Source of the DNA: Nitrosomonas eutropha
GTDB taxonomy: Bacteria > Pseudomonadota > Gammaproteobacteria > Burkholderiales > Nitrosomonadaceae
Length of the DNA stretch: 64,000 bases
Direction: 5' to 3'
Assembly (NCBI RefSeq): GCF_900116685.1
Contig: NZ_FPBL01000004.1
Coordinates: 1-64,000 of the forward strand
Positions 1 through 9,234 of the stretch are shown piece after piece. The notes below the pieces were generated by a model. That model did not search any database, had not been told where the DNA came from, and saw nothing but the letters and a program-made list of their open reading frames with translations. The stretch's first letter is position 1. Each line of letters starts with the position of its first letter. Both the position numbers and the translations under genes were made by a program.

Positions 1-521
1 CGATCGTCAACATTACCAGCAGTAAGTTGCAGACGGATCAGTTCACCTTTGGAGTTGATGATAGCGTGGAGCTTGAATCCATAGAACCAGCCCATCGAAG
101 TCTTGCCATGTCTGGCGCTGTCGGCGAAGATCCGATGGCGGGCAATGCGCCGGTTATCGCAAACGGCGATTGCAGTAGCATCAGCGATGGAAATCCCGTC
201 ACATTGGTCTTTGAGCATCTCGAACAAGGCTGTCAGAGGAGCTACACAACGAGGCAGAAGTTCCACACAGCGTTGATAACTTGGCAGCTTCGGAAACTCA
301 GCCTGCAAGTGACGGCACACATAAACCAGGTAAAAACTCTTGAACTGGCGAAAGCGCAATTGATGGAATAAAACAGTTAAGGTCATTAACTCCGATAAAC
401 TCAACTTGCTGCGGCGTTTGCGCTTTTTTACTCCTGTTTCCAGAAGATGACGCTCTAAAGCAGGCTCGAACTAGTGGCAAAAATCATCTATGAGGCAAAA
501 AAGTTCGGTTAAACTGTCCAT
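1..521 (-). pseudogene. IS982-family transposase, amber-interrupted and partial
   Basis: The reading frame begins at the ATG at 521 (MDSLTELFCLIDDFCH) and meets TAG at 471-473 as codon 17. It then stays open to the window edge. Family features after the stop are SLSELMTLTVLFHQLR, the conserved stretch ending SYQRCVELLPR, a first catalytic-type Asp in DGISIADATAIAVCD, and the segment ending in MGWFYGFKLH. These identify the IS982 transposase. The stop replaces what is usually Gln in this family, so it looks like a point mutation. The remaining C-terminal part lies outside the window. Unless the stop is suppressed or translation restarts, no full transposase is made from this copy. Confidence 0.85.
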
Positions 522-617
522 GAGCGTCTCCCGGATGCGATTGATTTGTTTGTGGAAACATAATCTTACGCAAAAAGGCAGGCGCTCACCTCCTCTTTCC
601 TTATCCCGAACTCAGGT
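1..617 (-). mobile_element. IS982-family insertion sequence, one end (runs off the window)
   Basis: The element is cut by the window start. Its visible terminus is near 600-617, where the minus strand reads ACCTGAGTTCGGGATAAGG, the type of terminal inverted repeat carried by IS982-family elements. Inside it is an IS982-type transposase reading away from this end. The terminus falls exactly at the stop codon of the neighbouring cytochrome gene. The other end and any target-site duplication cannot be seen here. Confidence 0.8.
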
Positions 618-1252
618 TACCTTAGTGTGGTGATGTACTCAGATACCGCCTTCATCTCTTGCTCGCTCATGCGCGAAACAATCATCTGCATGGCACTGTT
701 CGTATCATTATTGCGCGTTCCCAGACGAAATGCTTGTAGTTGGGACAGAGTATAGGCGGCATGCTGACCATCTATTCTTGGATAATGCGGTGGAATACCT
801 TGCCCATTGGGAGAATGGCAGCTGGAGCATGCAGGAATAAAGTTTTCTAGATTTCCACCCTGATAAAGTTTTTTTCCTTCCTCTATCAGAGAAGTGTCAC
901 CAACTGTTCCAGGCTGTGGCTTTTGTTGTGAATAGTAAGCAGCAAGGTTTTCGATGTCACTCTCGCTTAATGTTGCCACCATGGGAGCCATAATCATATT
1001 GTCACGTGCGGCAGTTTTTCCTTCTGCTGCCTTGAAATCATGCAATTGCTTGGCAGTATATCCCGGCTCTTGCCCCGCAAGAACGGGGTAAATAGGAATA
1101 GTACTGTTACCATCAGCATTGTGACAGCCTGCACATATTCCGGCTGCAATTTCTTTGCCTTTCTCAACATCGCCCGCAGCTGGGGATTCGGCAAATACAA
1201 AGCTGGAAAATGTGAGTGCGATTGCTGCTACAGTAGTTCCAATGAGTTTCAT
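617..1252 (-). CDS. Di-haem cytochrome c4
   Basis: This is a periplasmic electron carrier with two class I cytochrome c domains, which in this family passes electrons to terminal oxidases. The 211-residue protein has a signal peptide (MKLIGTTVAAIALTFSSFVFA) and two haem c motifs, CAGCH near residue 40 and CSSCH near residue 143. Each is followed by Met-containing segments that can supply the axial ligand (around MAPMVA and MQMIVSRM). Length fits cytochrome c4. It is transcribed away from the SPOR-like gene across a 115-bp divergent gap. Its TAA stop sits at the junction with the IS982 end, so its native terminator has probably been displaced. Confidence 0.92.
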   Translation of the reverse strand: MKLIGTTVAAIALTFSSFVFAESPAAGDVEKGKEIAAGICAGCHNADGNSTIPIYPVLAGQEPGYTAKQLHDFKAAEGKTAARDNMIMAPMVATLSESDIENLAAYYSQQKPQPGTVGDTSLIEEGKKLYQGGNLENFIPACSSCHSPNGQGIPPHYPRIDGQHAAYTLSQLQAFRLGTRNNDTNSAMQMIVSRMSEQEMKAVSEYITTLR

Positions 1253-1367
1253 GATCGTTATAGGCTATAAAGGTTAGTTGCTGATAAAAGAGACAAATAT
1301 ATATGTATTCTAACAAGATTTGTTGACTGCAGTAAACGCTGCTGTTGTTTACTTATAAATATATAAG

Positions 1368-1970
1368 ATGAAAAAACTTTTTCTTATTTTATTGCTGGCA
1401 AATATAGGTGCTGCTTTTTATTTTTACAGTCTGCCGAATAGTAATTTCTCTGCACAGAAGTCATTGATTCATCCAGAAAAAATAGAGCTATTGCCAACCA
1501 GGGTTGCATGTCTTAAATGGGGAAGCCTGCCAGAACCTGTTGCTAGATTGGCCAGAGTGGAAATTTCTAAATGGGAAGCGGGGAAAGATCTTGTCACTGA
1601 GATTTCCCAAGGGGAAATTACTATTCATTGGATGCATATTCCACCATTACGAAACGCACGTGAGACTGCGAAGCAGATCGAACAACTGGAAAAATTGGAG
1701 GTTCCTCATTTGCATATTCAGGAAAATACAGATAACCCGTGGCATAATGCAATTTCATTGGCAATCCTGACGGATAACTCCGATGCGGTGGCGTTGACAG
1801 AAGACATGAAAAACAAGGGTGTGGAACATGTATTGGATAGTGAACAAACTCTGGAACAATTTGAGTTTGTAATTCGCAGTCCAACTAAACAGATCACTGA
1901 AAATATTCAGCAGTTGATTCGTCAGTTCCCGGGTACACAGCTTGAAGTTACCGAATGTGATCGCTTATGA
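1368..1970 (+). CDS. Membrane-anchored SPOR-like protein
   Basis: The 200-residue protein starts with a short Lys-rich N-terminus and one hydrophobic segment (about residues 3-22), so it is anchored in or exported across the inner membrane. The C-terminal part (about 100-180) has the spacing of a weak SPOR fold: a WMHIPPL strand, a helix with Ala/Glu/Gln, then IQENTDNPWHNAISLAILTD and VEHV. A conserved CLKWG motif lies near residue 49. Related betaproteobacterial proteins are annotated as SPOR-domain or hypothetical proteins. Peptidoglycan binding is only inferred. It stands alone between the cytochrome c4 gene and map. Confidence 0.55.
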   Translation: MKKLFLILLLANIGAAFYFYSLPNSNFSAQKSLIHPEKIELLPTRVACLKWGSLPEPVARLARVEISKWEAGKDLVTEISQGEITIHWMHIPPLRNARETAKQIEQLEKLEVPHLHIQENTDNPWHNAISLAILTDNSDAVALTEDMKNKGVEHVLDSEQTLEQFEFVIRSPTKQITENIQQLIRQFPGTQLEVTECDRL

Positions 1971-2082
1971 AAGCTGGCAGCATAGTCATAGTATTTCTCA
2001 AGCAGCAAAATCAATGAATTGTTTATCTGCGGCTTTTTTCAGATTTCCTCAATATTTATCATGATTATCGGAGCAAGTTGGA

Positions 2083-2895
2083 GTGGGTGTGGTAGTTCAT
2101 ATTAAAACAGCGCAGGAAATTGAAACCATGCGTATTGCCGGGCGACTGGCATCAGAGGTGCTGGATTATATCGAACCCTATGTGGTACCCGGTGTAACGA
2201 CAAGTGAGCTGGATAAGCTTTGCCATCATTATATGGTCGATGTACAGAAAACGATACCGGCTCCCCTTAATTACGCACCGCCTGGTTACAGTCCTTATCC
2301 GAAATCTATCTGTACCTCTGTGAATCACCAGGTTTGTCACGGTGTGCCGGGAGATAAAAAGCTTAAGGACGGAGATATTGTCAATCTCGACATAACGGTC
2401 ATTTATGAAGGCTACCATGGTGATACCAGCCGTATGTATTACGCAGGTGAGCCTCCCATTCAGGCCAGGCGGTTATGCGAGTTCACCTATGAGGCAATGT
2501 GGCGTGGAATCGAGGAGGTGCGTCCGGGCAAGCATTTAGGAGATATTGGCCACGCGATCCAGCGTTTGGCAGAAAAAACTGGTTACGGCATCGTCAGAGA
2601 ATTTTGTGGGCATGGCATTGGTGCAAAATTTCATGAAGATCCCCAAGTATTGCACTATGGCCGTGCGGGTACGGGAATCGAACTTAAACCTGGCATGATT
2701 TTTACAATCGAACCCATGATCAATGCAGGAAAAGCCGCCATCAAGCAACTTCCGGATGGATGGACAGTGATTACCAAGGATCGCAGCCTGTCTGCGCAAT
2801 GGGAGCATACGATACTGGTTACCGACAATGGTTACGAAGTGCTGACCGTATCAGCGGGATCCCCCGCCAAACCTGACTACCATTTTTCAGTCTGA
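2083..2895 (+). CDS. map: Methionine aminopeptidase, type I
   Basis: This cytosolic metalloenzyme removes the initiator Met from nascent proteins. All type I ligands are visible: His in VCHGVPGD, Asp in NLDITV, Asp in HGDTSRMYY, His in CGHGIGAKFHEDP, Glu in FTIEPMI and Glu in QWEHTILVT. The length of about 270 residues is normal. The start is uncertain: GTG at 2083 or GTG at 2089. A GGAG at 2080-2083 would serve the second. It is followed by rph and rdgB on the same strand with short gaps. Confidence 0.95.
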   Translation: MGVVVHIKTAQEIETMRIAGRLASEVLDYIEPYVVPGVTTSELDKLCHHYMVDVQKTIPAPLNYAPPGYSPYPKSICTSVNHQVCHGVPGDKKLKDGDIVNLDITVIYEGYHGDTSRMYYAGEPPIQARRLCEFTYEAMWRGIEEVRPGKHLGDIGHAIQRLAEKTGYGIVREFCGHGIGAKFHEDPQVLHYGRAGTGIELKPGMIFTIEPMINAGKAAIKQLPDGWTVITKDRSLSAQWEHTILVTDNGYEVLTVSAGSPAKPDYHFSV

Positions 2896-2956
2896 TGACA
2901 TTATCCGATAGCATGCTGAAATTACATTATTTCAGTGTGAAAAATAAGTGATTGAT

Positions 2957-3685
2957 ATGCCACGATACAATCATCGTACGCCTGCACAAATGCGCCCGGT
3001 CAAAATAACTCGCCGCTATATCCGGCATGCCGAGGGTTCGGTATTGATCGAATATGGCGAAACCATGGTCATTTGTACTGCCAGCGTCATTGAAAAAATC
3101 CCACCTTTTCTCAAGGGAGCCGGGCAGGGCTGGTTGACGGCAGAATACGGCATGTTGCCGCGTTCTACAGGTGAAAGAATGCAGCGTGAAGCGGCTAGAG
3201 GCAAGCAATCCGGACGCACCATGGAAATTCAGCGCCTGATCGGGAGAGCATTGCGTTCTGTACTGGATCTGGAAGAACTTGGCGAACGCACAATTCAGAT
3301 TGACTGTGATGTGATCCAGGCCGATGGAGGGACTCGTACCGCCAGCATTACCGGGGCATTTGTTGCGTTGTGCGATGCAGTTGGATATTTGCGTGCAGAA
3401 AAAATGATTTCAAAAAATCCAATCCAGGATCACGTTGCCGCTGTTTCAGTTGGCATACTGAAAGGCCAACCCCTGCTGGATCTGGATTATGCGGAAGATT
3501 CCAGTTGCGATACTGATCTGAATATCGTCATGACCGGCAATCTGGGGTTAGTGGAAGTTCAAGGTACTGCGGAGAAGGTCGTTTTCAGTCGTCAGGAACT
3601 GGATGTCATGCTTGATATGGCACAACAGGGGCTGCAAGAGCTGTTTGACCTGCAACGTAAAGCACTTGAAACCGCTGCTTCCTGA
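2957..3685 (+). CDS. rph: Ribonuclease PH
   Basis: This phosphorolytic 3'-5' exoribonuclease trims the 3' ends of tRNA precursors. The protein begins [19 protein letters not shown], and the family core is present: [26 protein letters not shown], the segment from [19 protein letters not shown], and the C-terminal VEVQGTAE. With the ATG at 2957 it has 242 residues, the usual size. A GTG nine bases upstream is in frame but adds residues not typical of the family. It lies between map and rdgB, a common arrangement with rdgB. Confidence 0.95.
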   Translation: MPRYNHRTPAQMRPVKITRRYIRHAEGSVLIEYGETMVICTASVIEKIPPFLKGAGQGWLTAEYGMLPRSTGERMQREAARGKQSGRTMEIQRLIGRALRSVLDLEELGERTIQIDCDVIQADGGTRTASITGAFVALCDAVGYLRAEKMISKNPIQDHVAAVSVGILKGQPLLDLDYAEDSSCDTDLNIVMTGNLGLVEVQGTAEKVVFSRQELDVMLDMAQQGLQELFDLQRKALETAAS

Positions 3686-3704
3686 CAATAAAAGTAACTG
3701 CACC

Positions 3705-4310
3705 ATGCAGCCATCCCTGAACAGGATTGTTATCGCCAGCAATAATACCGGGAAGCTTGCTGAAATCAGAAAACTGCTGGCTCCTCTTGGTGTTGAAGTG
3801 GTTACACAAGCATCGCTCGGCGTAACTGAAGCGGATGAGCCTCATATGACGTTCGTGGAAAATGCGCTGGCCAAAGCACGGCATGCGAGTTTGGCAACCG
3901 GATTACCCGCGCTGGCAGATGATTCCGGGATATGTGTTAATGCTTTGCAAGGTGCGCCCGGTGTATTGTCTGCTCGTTATGCGGGTGAACCTCGCTCGGA
4001 TGAACGTAACAATCGTAAACTGGTTGAAGCGCTGCATGGCCAATTCGATCACCGAGCCTATTATTACTGTGTGATTATCCTGCTGCGTCATGGGAGAGAT
4101 CCGCAACCTGTCATTATCGAGGATACCTGGCATGGAGAAATCACTGCTGAGCCGAGAGGTCAGGGTGGATTTGGTTATGATCCCCATTTTTTTCTGCCCG
4201 AACTGGGTAAAACTGCCGCCGAGCTTCCCATGGAAGAGAAAAACCGGATCAGTCATCGTGGCAAGGCGCTTGCCAGGCTGGTGCAAATATTGGCTACTGG
4301 CGGAGAATGA
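3705..4310 (+). CDS. rdgB: dITP/XTP pyrophosphatase (Ham1 family)
   Basis: RdgB hydrolyses non-canonical purine nucleotides (dITP, XTP) to the monophosphates and keeps them out of DNA. From the ATG at 3705 the 201-residue protein shows the family signature IVIASNNTGKLAEI near the N-terminus, then ADDSGICV, GVLSARYAGE, GQGGFGYDPHFF and the C-terminal SHRGKAL. An upstream in-frame start inside rph would add about 34 residues unrelated to the family and is not favoured. It starts 19 bp after the rph stop, so the two are probably co-transcribed. Confidence 0.95.
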   Translation: MQPSLNRIVIASNNTGKLAEIRKLLAPLGVEVVTQASLGVTEADEPHMTFVENALAKARHASLATGLPALADDSGICVNALQGAPGVLSARYAGEPRSDERNNRKLVEALHGQFDHRAYYYCVIILLRHGRDPQPVIIEDTWHGEITAEPRGQGGFGYDPHFFLPELGKTAAELPMEEKNRISHRGKALARLVQILATGGE

Positions 4311-4360
4311 AAAAACACCAGTTTAGTTGATATAACGTGTTTGCGATCGATTCGATCGAC

Positions 4361-5599
4361 ATGAAAAAAACAATCCCGATTTTATCCCTGCCTGATTCAA
4401 AATCACCTCATCTGGCTGAGCTTCCTCCTTTGGGGCTGTACATTCATCTGCCCTGGTGCGTCAGAAAATGCCCTTATTGTGACTTCAATTCGCACGCAAT
4501 CAATCCGGATAGCACGCCGCTCCCGGAGGTTGAATATGTTGCAGCGCTCAAGCGTGATCTGGAGCTGTCACTGCCACAGATCTGGGGGCGGCCTGTTACC
4601 AGTGTATTTTTAGGTGGCGGAACCCCAAGCCTGTTCAGTGGTGCCTCGATCGATGCGATTCTTTCGTATGCGCGTATGCTGTTGTCTTTTACTCCCGAGA
4701 CTGAAATTACACTGGAAGCTAATCCGGGAACGCTGGAAGCACAAAAGTTTGCAGATTTCCGATCTGCCGGCATTAATCGACTGTCCATCGGCATTCAAAG
4801 TTTCAATCCCAAGCATTTGCAGGCATTGGGGCGTATCCATGATGATGCCGAAGCTTCTCGTGCGGTTGAACAAGCACTACAGCATTTCAGCAATATCAAT
4901 CTGGATTTAATGTATGCACTGCCGGATCAGACCTGGGATGAAGCATTGCAGGATATTGAAACAGCTTGCGGCTGGGGCGTGCCGCATATCTCTGCTTATC
5001 ACCTGACGCTTGAACCCAATACTCTGTTTTATCGCCAACCACCGAAACTGCCAGATGATGATACATCAGCTGATATGCAGATTATGGTCGAGCGTGTGCT
5101 TGCAGAAAAAGGCTACCAGCATTACGAGACTTCCGCATTTGCACAGCCCGGGAGGATGTGTGTGCATAACATGAACTACTGGCAATATGGCGATTATCTG
5201 GGGATCGGGGCCGGGGCGCATAGCAAAATCAGCTTTCGTGAAAAAATTATCCGGCAGATGCGCCACAAGCATCCTCGTCGTTATCTGGAGGGGACCGCAT
5301 CCGGCAATGCCTGTCTTGAAAATATGCTCGCCACAGAACAGGAAGTTGGGCCGCAAGACCGGATTTTTGAGTTCATGATGAATGCACTGCGATTGACAGA
5401 CGGTTTTGATCCCGGATTGTTTCATACTCGCACTGGCTTGACAGTTGCCTCAATTCAGCAGCAACTGACCACTGCCGAGCAACGAGGGTTGATTGAATGG
5501 CAGCACGATTGCATCCGGCCGACGGCTGACGGACAACGATTTTTGAATGATTTGCTGGAGATTTTTCTACCAGAATCCAGGCAAACGACAACTTCCTGA
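4361..5599 (+). CDS. hemW: Haem chaperone HemW (HemN-like radical SAM protein)
   Basis: HemW binds haem and is thought to insert it into respiratory enzymes. Its radical-SAM cluster motif is CVRKCPYCDFN near residue 37. It lacks the extra Cys directly after this motif that marks the true oxygen-independent coproporphyrinogen dehydrogenase HemN, so HemW is preferred. Other support is the GGGTPS motif, EANPGT, the segment RLSIGIQSF, and the HemN C-terminal domain. The ATG at 4361 gives 412 residues. A GTG at 4337 would add eight. It is often next to rdgB in Betaproteobacteria, as here. Confidence 0.9.
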   Translation: MKKTIPILSLPDSKSPHLAELPPLGLYIHLPWCVRKCPYCDFNSHAINPDSTPLPEVEYVAALKRDLELSLPQIWGRPVTSVFLGGGTPSLFSGASIDAILSYARMLLSFTPETEITLEANPGTLEAQKFADFRSAGINRLSIGIQSFNPKHLQALGRIHDDAEASRAVEQALQHFSNINLDLMYALPDQTWDEALQDIETACGWGVPHISAYHLTLEPNTLFYRQPPKLPDDDTSADMQIMVERVLAEKGYQHYETSAFAQPGRMCVHNMNYWQYGDYLGIGAGAHSKISFREKIIRQMRHKHPRRYLEGTASGNACLENMLATEQEVGPQDRIFEFMMNALRLTDGFDPGLFHTRTGLTVASIQQQLTTAEQRGLIEWQHDCIRPTADGQRFLNDLLEIFLPESRQTTTS

Positions 5600-5626
5600 A
5601 CTTGAAATAATGGAAGGCAAATCGGA

Positions 5627-7438
5627 ATGAAGGATTCAATTTCAAGACGTGCCTTTCTGAAAAAATCAGGTGCACTGGGGACACTTACTGCTCTGGACTG
5701 GATGCTGCCGACTTATGTCCGATCTAATTCCTTAAGTGTTGTTACGCCCGTTACGCAGCTGAGTGGAGATGTAATTAATCTCACTATCGCCAGAACGCCA
5801 TTTCGTATCGACAATCGCATCGCAACCGCTACGGCTATCAATGGTACCGTTCCAGGGCCTTTACTTCGTTTGCACGAAGGGCAGGATGTTACCCTGAATG
5901 TAACTAATCACTTGGACGAAACCTCTTCAATACATTGGCACGGCATTCTCCTGCCACCTGAAATGGATGGCGTGCCTGGTGTCAGTTTTCCGGGTATTGA
6001 GCCGGGAACAACCTTTTCCTATCGCTTCACAATCAGGCAGTACGGCACGTACTGGTTTCACAGTCATTCAGGTGGCCAGGAGCAGGCAGGCGTGTATGCA
6101 CCGATGATTATTGATCCGCTTGAACCGGACCCGATCCAGTACGATCGCGAATATGTGATTATGCTTTCGGACTGGAGCTTTTCTTCAGTGGATGCAATGA
6201 TTGAAAAGCTCAAAAAGCGACCCGGCTACTTCAATTTTCAGAAACGCACAGTGGGTGATTTTATCCAGGACGTCATGCAGGATGGCTGGCTTCCAGCACT
6301 GGATAATTACTTGATGTGGGCCCGGATGCGAATGGATCCAACGGATCTGGCAGATGTAACCGGCCATGCCTACACCTACCTCATGAATGGGTTGACTCCG
6401 GCAGCAAACTGGACAGGGCTTTTTCATCCTGGGGAACGCATACGGCTACGTTTTATTCAGGTAGGGGTGATGACTTTTCAGGACATCCGTATCCCCGGAC
6501 TTGGGATGACCGTAGTGCAAGCGGATGGCCAGAATATACAGCCTGTCGAAGTGGATGAATTCCGCATTGGCCCGGCTGAAACCTATGATGTCATCGTTGA
6601 ACCCAAAGAAGATCACGCTTATACGATCTTTGCAGAAACACTGGATCGCAGCGGTTTCGCGCGCGGCACCCTGGCTCCACATCCTGGAATGACTGCGGAA
6701 ATTCCACCGCAACGTCCCCGCCCGCTTCGCACCATGGCAGATATGGGCATGCAGCACATAAACGGCATGGATCATGACAACCACGCGCCTAGCCATACAA
6801 CCAGAAATGTGCCGAAAACAGGAATACAACACGACCCGAACATGCGTGGAGAGCATGATGGGCATGATCAGCTCGCATACCTTGATACCAGACCAGTCAG
6901 GCATGGTGCTGACGATCATGGTTCTGGTAACCAGTCCATTCCAGATTTCACACAGGACCGCTTGGACGAACCAGGTATCGGGTTGGGAAATGATGGCCGC
7001 CGGGTGCTGGTCTACACCGACTTGAAGAGCCTCAAGCCCTATCCTGACCAGCGCGAGCCGGAGCGTGAACTGGAAATTCACCTGACCGGCCATATGGAAC
7101 GCTTTATGTGGTCATTCGATGGCGAAAAATATTCTGATGCAAAAGAATCAATCCTCTTTCGCTATGGGGAGCGGCTGCGCTGGATTTTTGTTAACGATAC
7201 GATGATGGAGCATACGATGCATCTGCATGGTACGTGGATGTATCTGGAAAATGGTGCTGGCGCATATCTGCCACGCAAGCACACGGTTCTTGTCAAACCT
7301 GCCGAACGTGTTTCCGTTGCCATTACTGCCGATGCACCCGGCCCCTGGGCTTTTCATTGTCACTTGCTCTTGCATATGGAAACGGGAATGTTCCGTGTGG
7401 TTGAGATCCTGGATGCAGTTCCCGGAACAGAACCGTGA
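5627..7438 (+). CDS. copA: Periplasmic multicopper oxidase, copper resistance protein CopA
   Basis: CopA-type multicopper oxidases oxidise or sequester copper in the periplasm. The N-terminus carries a twin-arginine signal (ISRRAFLKKSGALG). Copper-ligand motifs are IHWHGI at residue 102, WFHSHSGGQ near 145, MHLHGTWMY near 530 and the type 1 site FHCHLLLHMETGM near 577. A Met- and His-rich linker (about residues 365-430, with MGMQHINGMDHDNH and HDGHD) is as expected for copper-storing CopA proteins. The length of 603 residues is normal. Its stop overlaps the GTG start of copB by 4 bp, so the two are translationally coupled. No cop regulator is adjacent. Confidence 0.93.
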   Translation: MKDSISRRAFLKKSGALGTLTALDWMLPTYVRSNSLSVVTPVTQLSGDVINLTIARTPFRIDNRIATATAINGTVPGPLLRLHEGQDVTLNVTNHLDETSSIHWHGILLPPEMDGVPGVSFPGIEPGTTFSYRFTIRQYGTYWFHSHSGGQEQAGVYAPMIIDPLEPDPIQYDREYVIMLSDWSFSSVDAMIEKLKKRPGYFNFQKRTVGDFIQDVMQDGWLPALDNYLMWARMRMDPTDLADVTGHAYTYLMNGLTPAANWTGLFHPGERIRLRFIQVGVMTFQDIRIPGLGMTVVQADGQNIQPVEVDEFRIGPAETYDVIVEPKEDHAYTIFAETLDRSGFARGTLAPHPGMTAEIPPQRPRPLRTMADMGMQHINGMDHDNHAPSHTTRNVPKTGIQHDPNMRGEHDGHDQLAYLDTRPVRHGADDHGSGNQSIPDFTQDRLDEPGIGLGNDGRRVLVYTDLKSLKPYPDQREPERELEIHLTGHMERFMWSFDGEKYSDAKESILFRYGERLRWIFVNDTMMEHTMHLHGTWMYLENGAGAYLPRKHTVLVKPAERVSVAITADAPGPWAFHCHLLLHMETGMFRVVEILDAVPGTEP

Positions 7439-8250
7439 AATTCTTTCTGCAACTTACGGTTGGCATTGTTGCGATCCTGTTCTCAGGTGCGGACAGCAGC
7501 CTGCCGGCAGCGCGTGCAGAAATGCTGTCAGATAAAGAAAAACAGACCTTATCCAGTCATCTGCTCCGATCCCAGGGTGAGTACCATCACCCGACCCATA
7601 GTGAGCAGAACTATGCGTTCCTGCGTGCTGATGTGCTTGAATACCGCCCGGGAGAGGATGGCAGCGATTTCCGCTGGGATGTACAGGGTTGGTACGGAGG
7701 AGACTTCAACCGTCTTTGGTTCAAAAGTGAAGGTGAACGAAATACGGCTTTCAAGGCGGATTACGACATCGACATGCAGCTTCTGTATAGTAGATTTGTC
7801 GGGAAATATTATGATTTCCAGGTTGGTGTGCGCGGGGAAGCGCAAACCTTCAGAGGAGGAAACGTAGCCCGTGCGCATGCAGTTATCGGATTTCAAGGGC
7901 TCGCTCCATACCGTTACGAAGTGGAATCCGCACTTTTTATCAGCCAAGCTGGAGATGTATCTGTGCGCTTTCAGACATCTCGTGATTTTTTGCTGACACA
8001 ACGGTTGATTTTGCAAGGACGTTTTGAGACTCATGCAGCCGTGCAAAAGGTGGAGAAATTTACCACCGGCCGGGGGCTTAATAATATTGAACTGGGGTTG
8101 CGGCTGCGTTATGAAATCAGGCGAGAAATCGCACCTTATATCGGAATTTCATACGACCGCAGTTTTTTCAAGACGGCTGATCTTGTACGAGAAGAAGGGG
8201 GTGATTCCAGTCAGGTTCGCTTTATGGTCGGCGTGCAGTTGTGGTTCTAG
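7435..8250 (+). CDS. copB: Outer-membrane copper resistance protein CopB
   Basis: CopB is the outer-membrane beta-barrel partner of CopA. The 271-residue protein has a signal peptide (about residues 1-28), then the CopB domain: YAFLRADVLEYRPG, WDVQGWYGGDFNRLWFKSEGE, and alternating strands ending YIGISYDRSF and a terminal VGVQLWF with C-terminal Phe, typical of outer-membrane proteins. It starts at a GTG inside the copA stop. The N-terminal Met/His-rich extension found in some CopB proteins is nearly absent. Its stop ends the copper operon. Confidence 0.9.
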   Translation: MKFFLQLTVGIVAILFSGADSSLPAARAEMLSDKEKQTLSSHLLRSQGEYHHPTHSEQNYAFLRADVLEYRPGEDGSDFRWDVQGWYGGDFNRLWFKSEGERNTAFKADYDIDMQLLYSRFVGKYYDFQVGVRGEAQTFRGGNVARAHAVIGFQGLAPYRYEVESALFISQAGDVSVRFQTSRDFLLTQRLILQGRFETHAAVQKVEKFTTGRGLNNIELGLRLRYEIRREIAPYIGISYDRSFFKTADLVREEGGDSSQVRFMVGVQLWF

Positions 8251-8292
8251 TTATAGTTTTTATCAAATACCGTCAGAAAATACCGGTTTAAC

Positions 8293-9222
8293 CTACCCAT
8301 GTACCCGCAATAGCCAGACAGCGCAGCTCATCATTCCCAGGCTGACTGTCAGCATGAAGAGCGCGTGGCGGCGATATTTGTGGATCAGCGCTGTTTGCGG
8401 GTGAACCGATATGATAAACGGGCGCCTGCCATCTTCCGGGCTGGAAACCTGATGGATTTCCGGTTCGTGCAATAACTGTTGATGAAGGGTGCGAGCTTAT
8501 GATCGGGCAGTCTCGCGCGCGATCTCCCATTCTGCCTGATCTATCTCGCCATCCCGATTGCTGTCAAAGCGTTCCAGTAATTGCTGTCTGTCCTGTTTCC
8601 AGTCACGGAGCAGATCACGCGCAATATTCTGCACCGATTGCTCGGTTGCCGGTGATCGCGTTTGCAGATGGCCGAGGATATACAATTGTTGCCCGGGCAG
8701 GATCAATCGCTCACTGTAGCGGTAACGGCTGGTCAGCGCGACAATGGCTGAAGCGCTATCCAGCACTCGGGTTCGCGTTGGCCATTCGGTATTACCGTGC
8801 CAGATCAGTTTCTCATTGCTGGTGATTTCTGCCCCTTCCGGATTAACCAGGCAGGTACCGGTACCATCATCCAGCATAAACGACTGGTCGCTGGTGTGCT
8901 GATACAGGATTTTCCATTCGGTGCGGGTGCGTTTCTGTTCCAGTATGGTCTCTTTGCGCTCGACCAGACTGTGATACCAGATACATTGATGGTTGGGTAG
9001 CGGAGCAAAAATGGGCTGGTTAGACGGAGATTTTCCCTTGCCTTCCAGTTCGATATAACCCTGATGTGCGGAACGCAAACATGCTGTGGGTGTATCTTTG
9101 ATCAGATGCCAGCGCTTCCAGTCGCGTGCAAAATAGTAAAAACTGATTAACGCTGCCAGTACCAGGAAAAACAGCATGAATCTATATTCTTCCGGCGAAA
9201 GATTGGATAACAGGCCTTCCAC
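8293..9222 (-). pseudogene. GIDE-domain membrane protein, interrupted by an in-frame stop
   Basis: The N-terminal part (241 codons) has one membrane helix (about residues 17-32) and then a GIDE-like domain, a family named after eukaryotic mitochondrial E3 ligases but of unknown bacterial function. Near its end is an EF-hand-like loop, DSNRDGEIDQAEWE. The frame is cut by TAA at 8497-8499. The same frame then runs 67 more codons to TAG at 8293-8295 and encodes a second helix (ALFMLTVSLGMMSCAVWLL) and LRVHG. This two-helix layout is what intact homologues have, so a single nonsense change has removed the C-terminal anchor. It follows lemA by 12 bp, a common pairing. The truncated product could still be made. 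Confidence 0.8.
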
Positions 9223-9234
9223 GGCATTGTCAGA

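Noticed and set aside
27-371. Plus-strand ORF of 114 codons at the window start
   Set aside because: It lies antisense to the IS982 transposase, whose frame carries all family motifs.
298-480. Minus-strand ORF of 60 codons
   Set aside because: It is out of frame with the transposase motifs and only overlaps them.
4361-5599. Annotation as oxygen-independent coproporphyrinogen oxidase HemN
   Set aside because: The residue after CxxxCxxC is not the extra Cys of HemN (CDF rather than CDC), and the length fits HemW.
8288-8530. Minus-strand ORF of 80 codons after the GIDE stop
   Set aside because: The GIDE frame itself, read past the stop, encodes the expected membrane helix. This other frame is composition noise.
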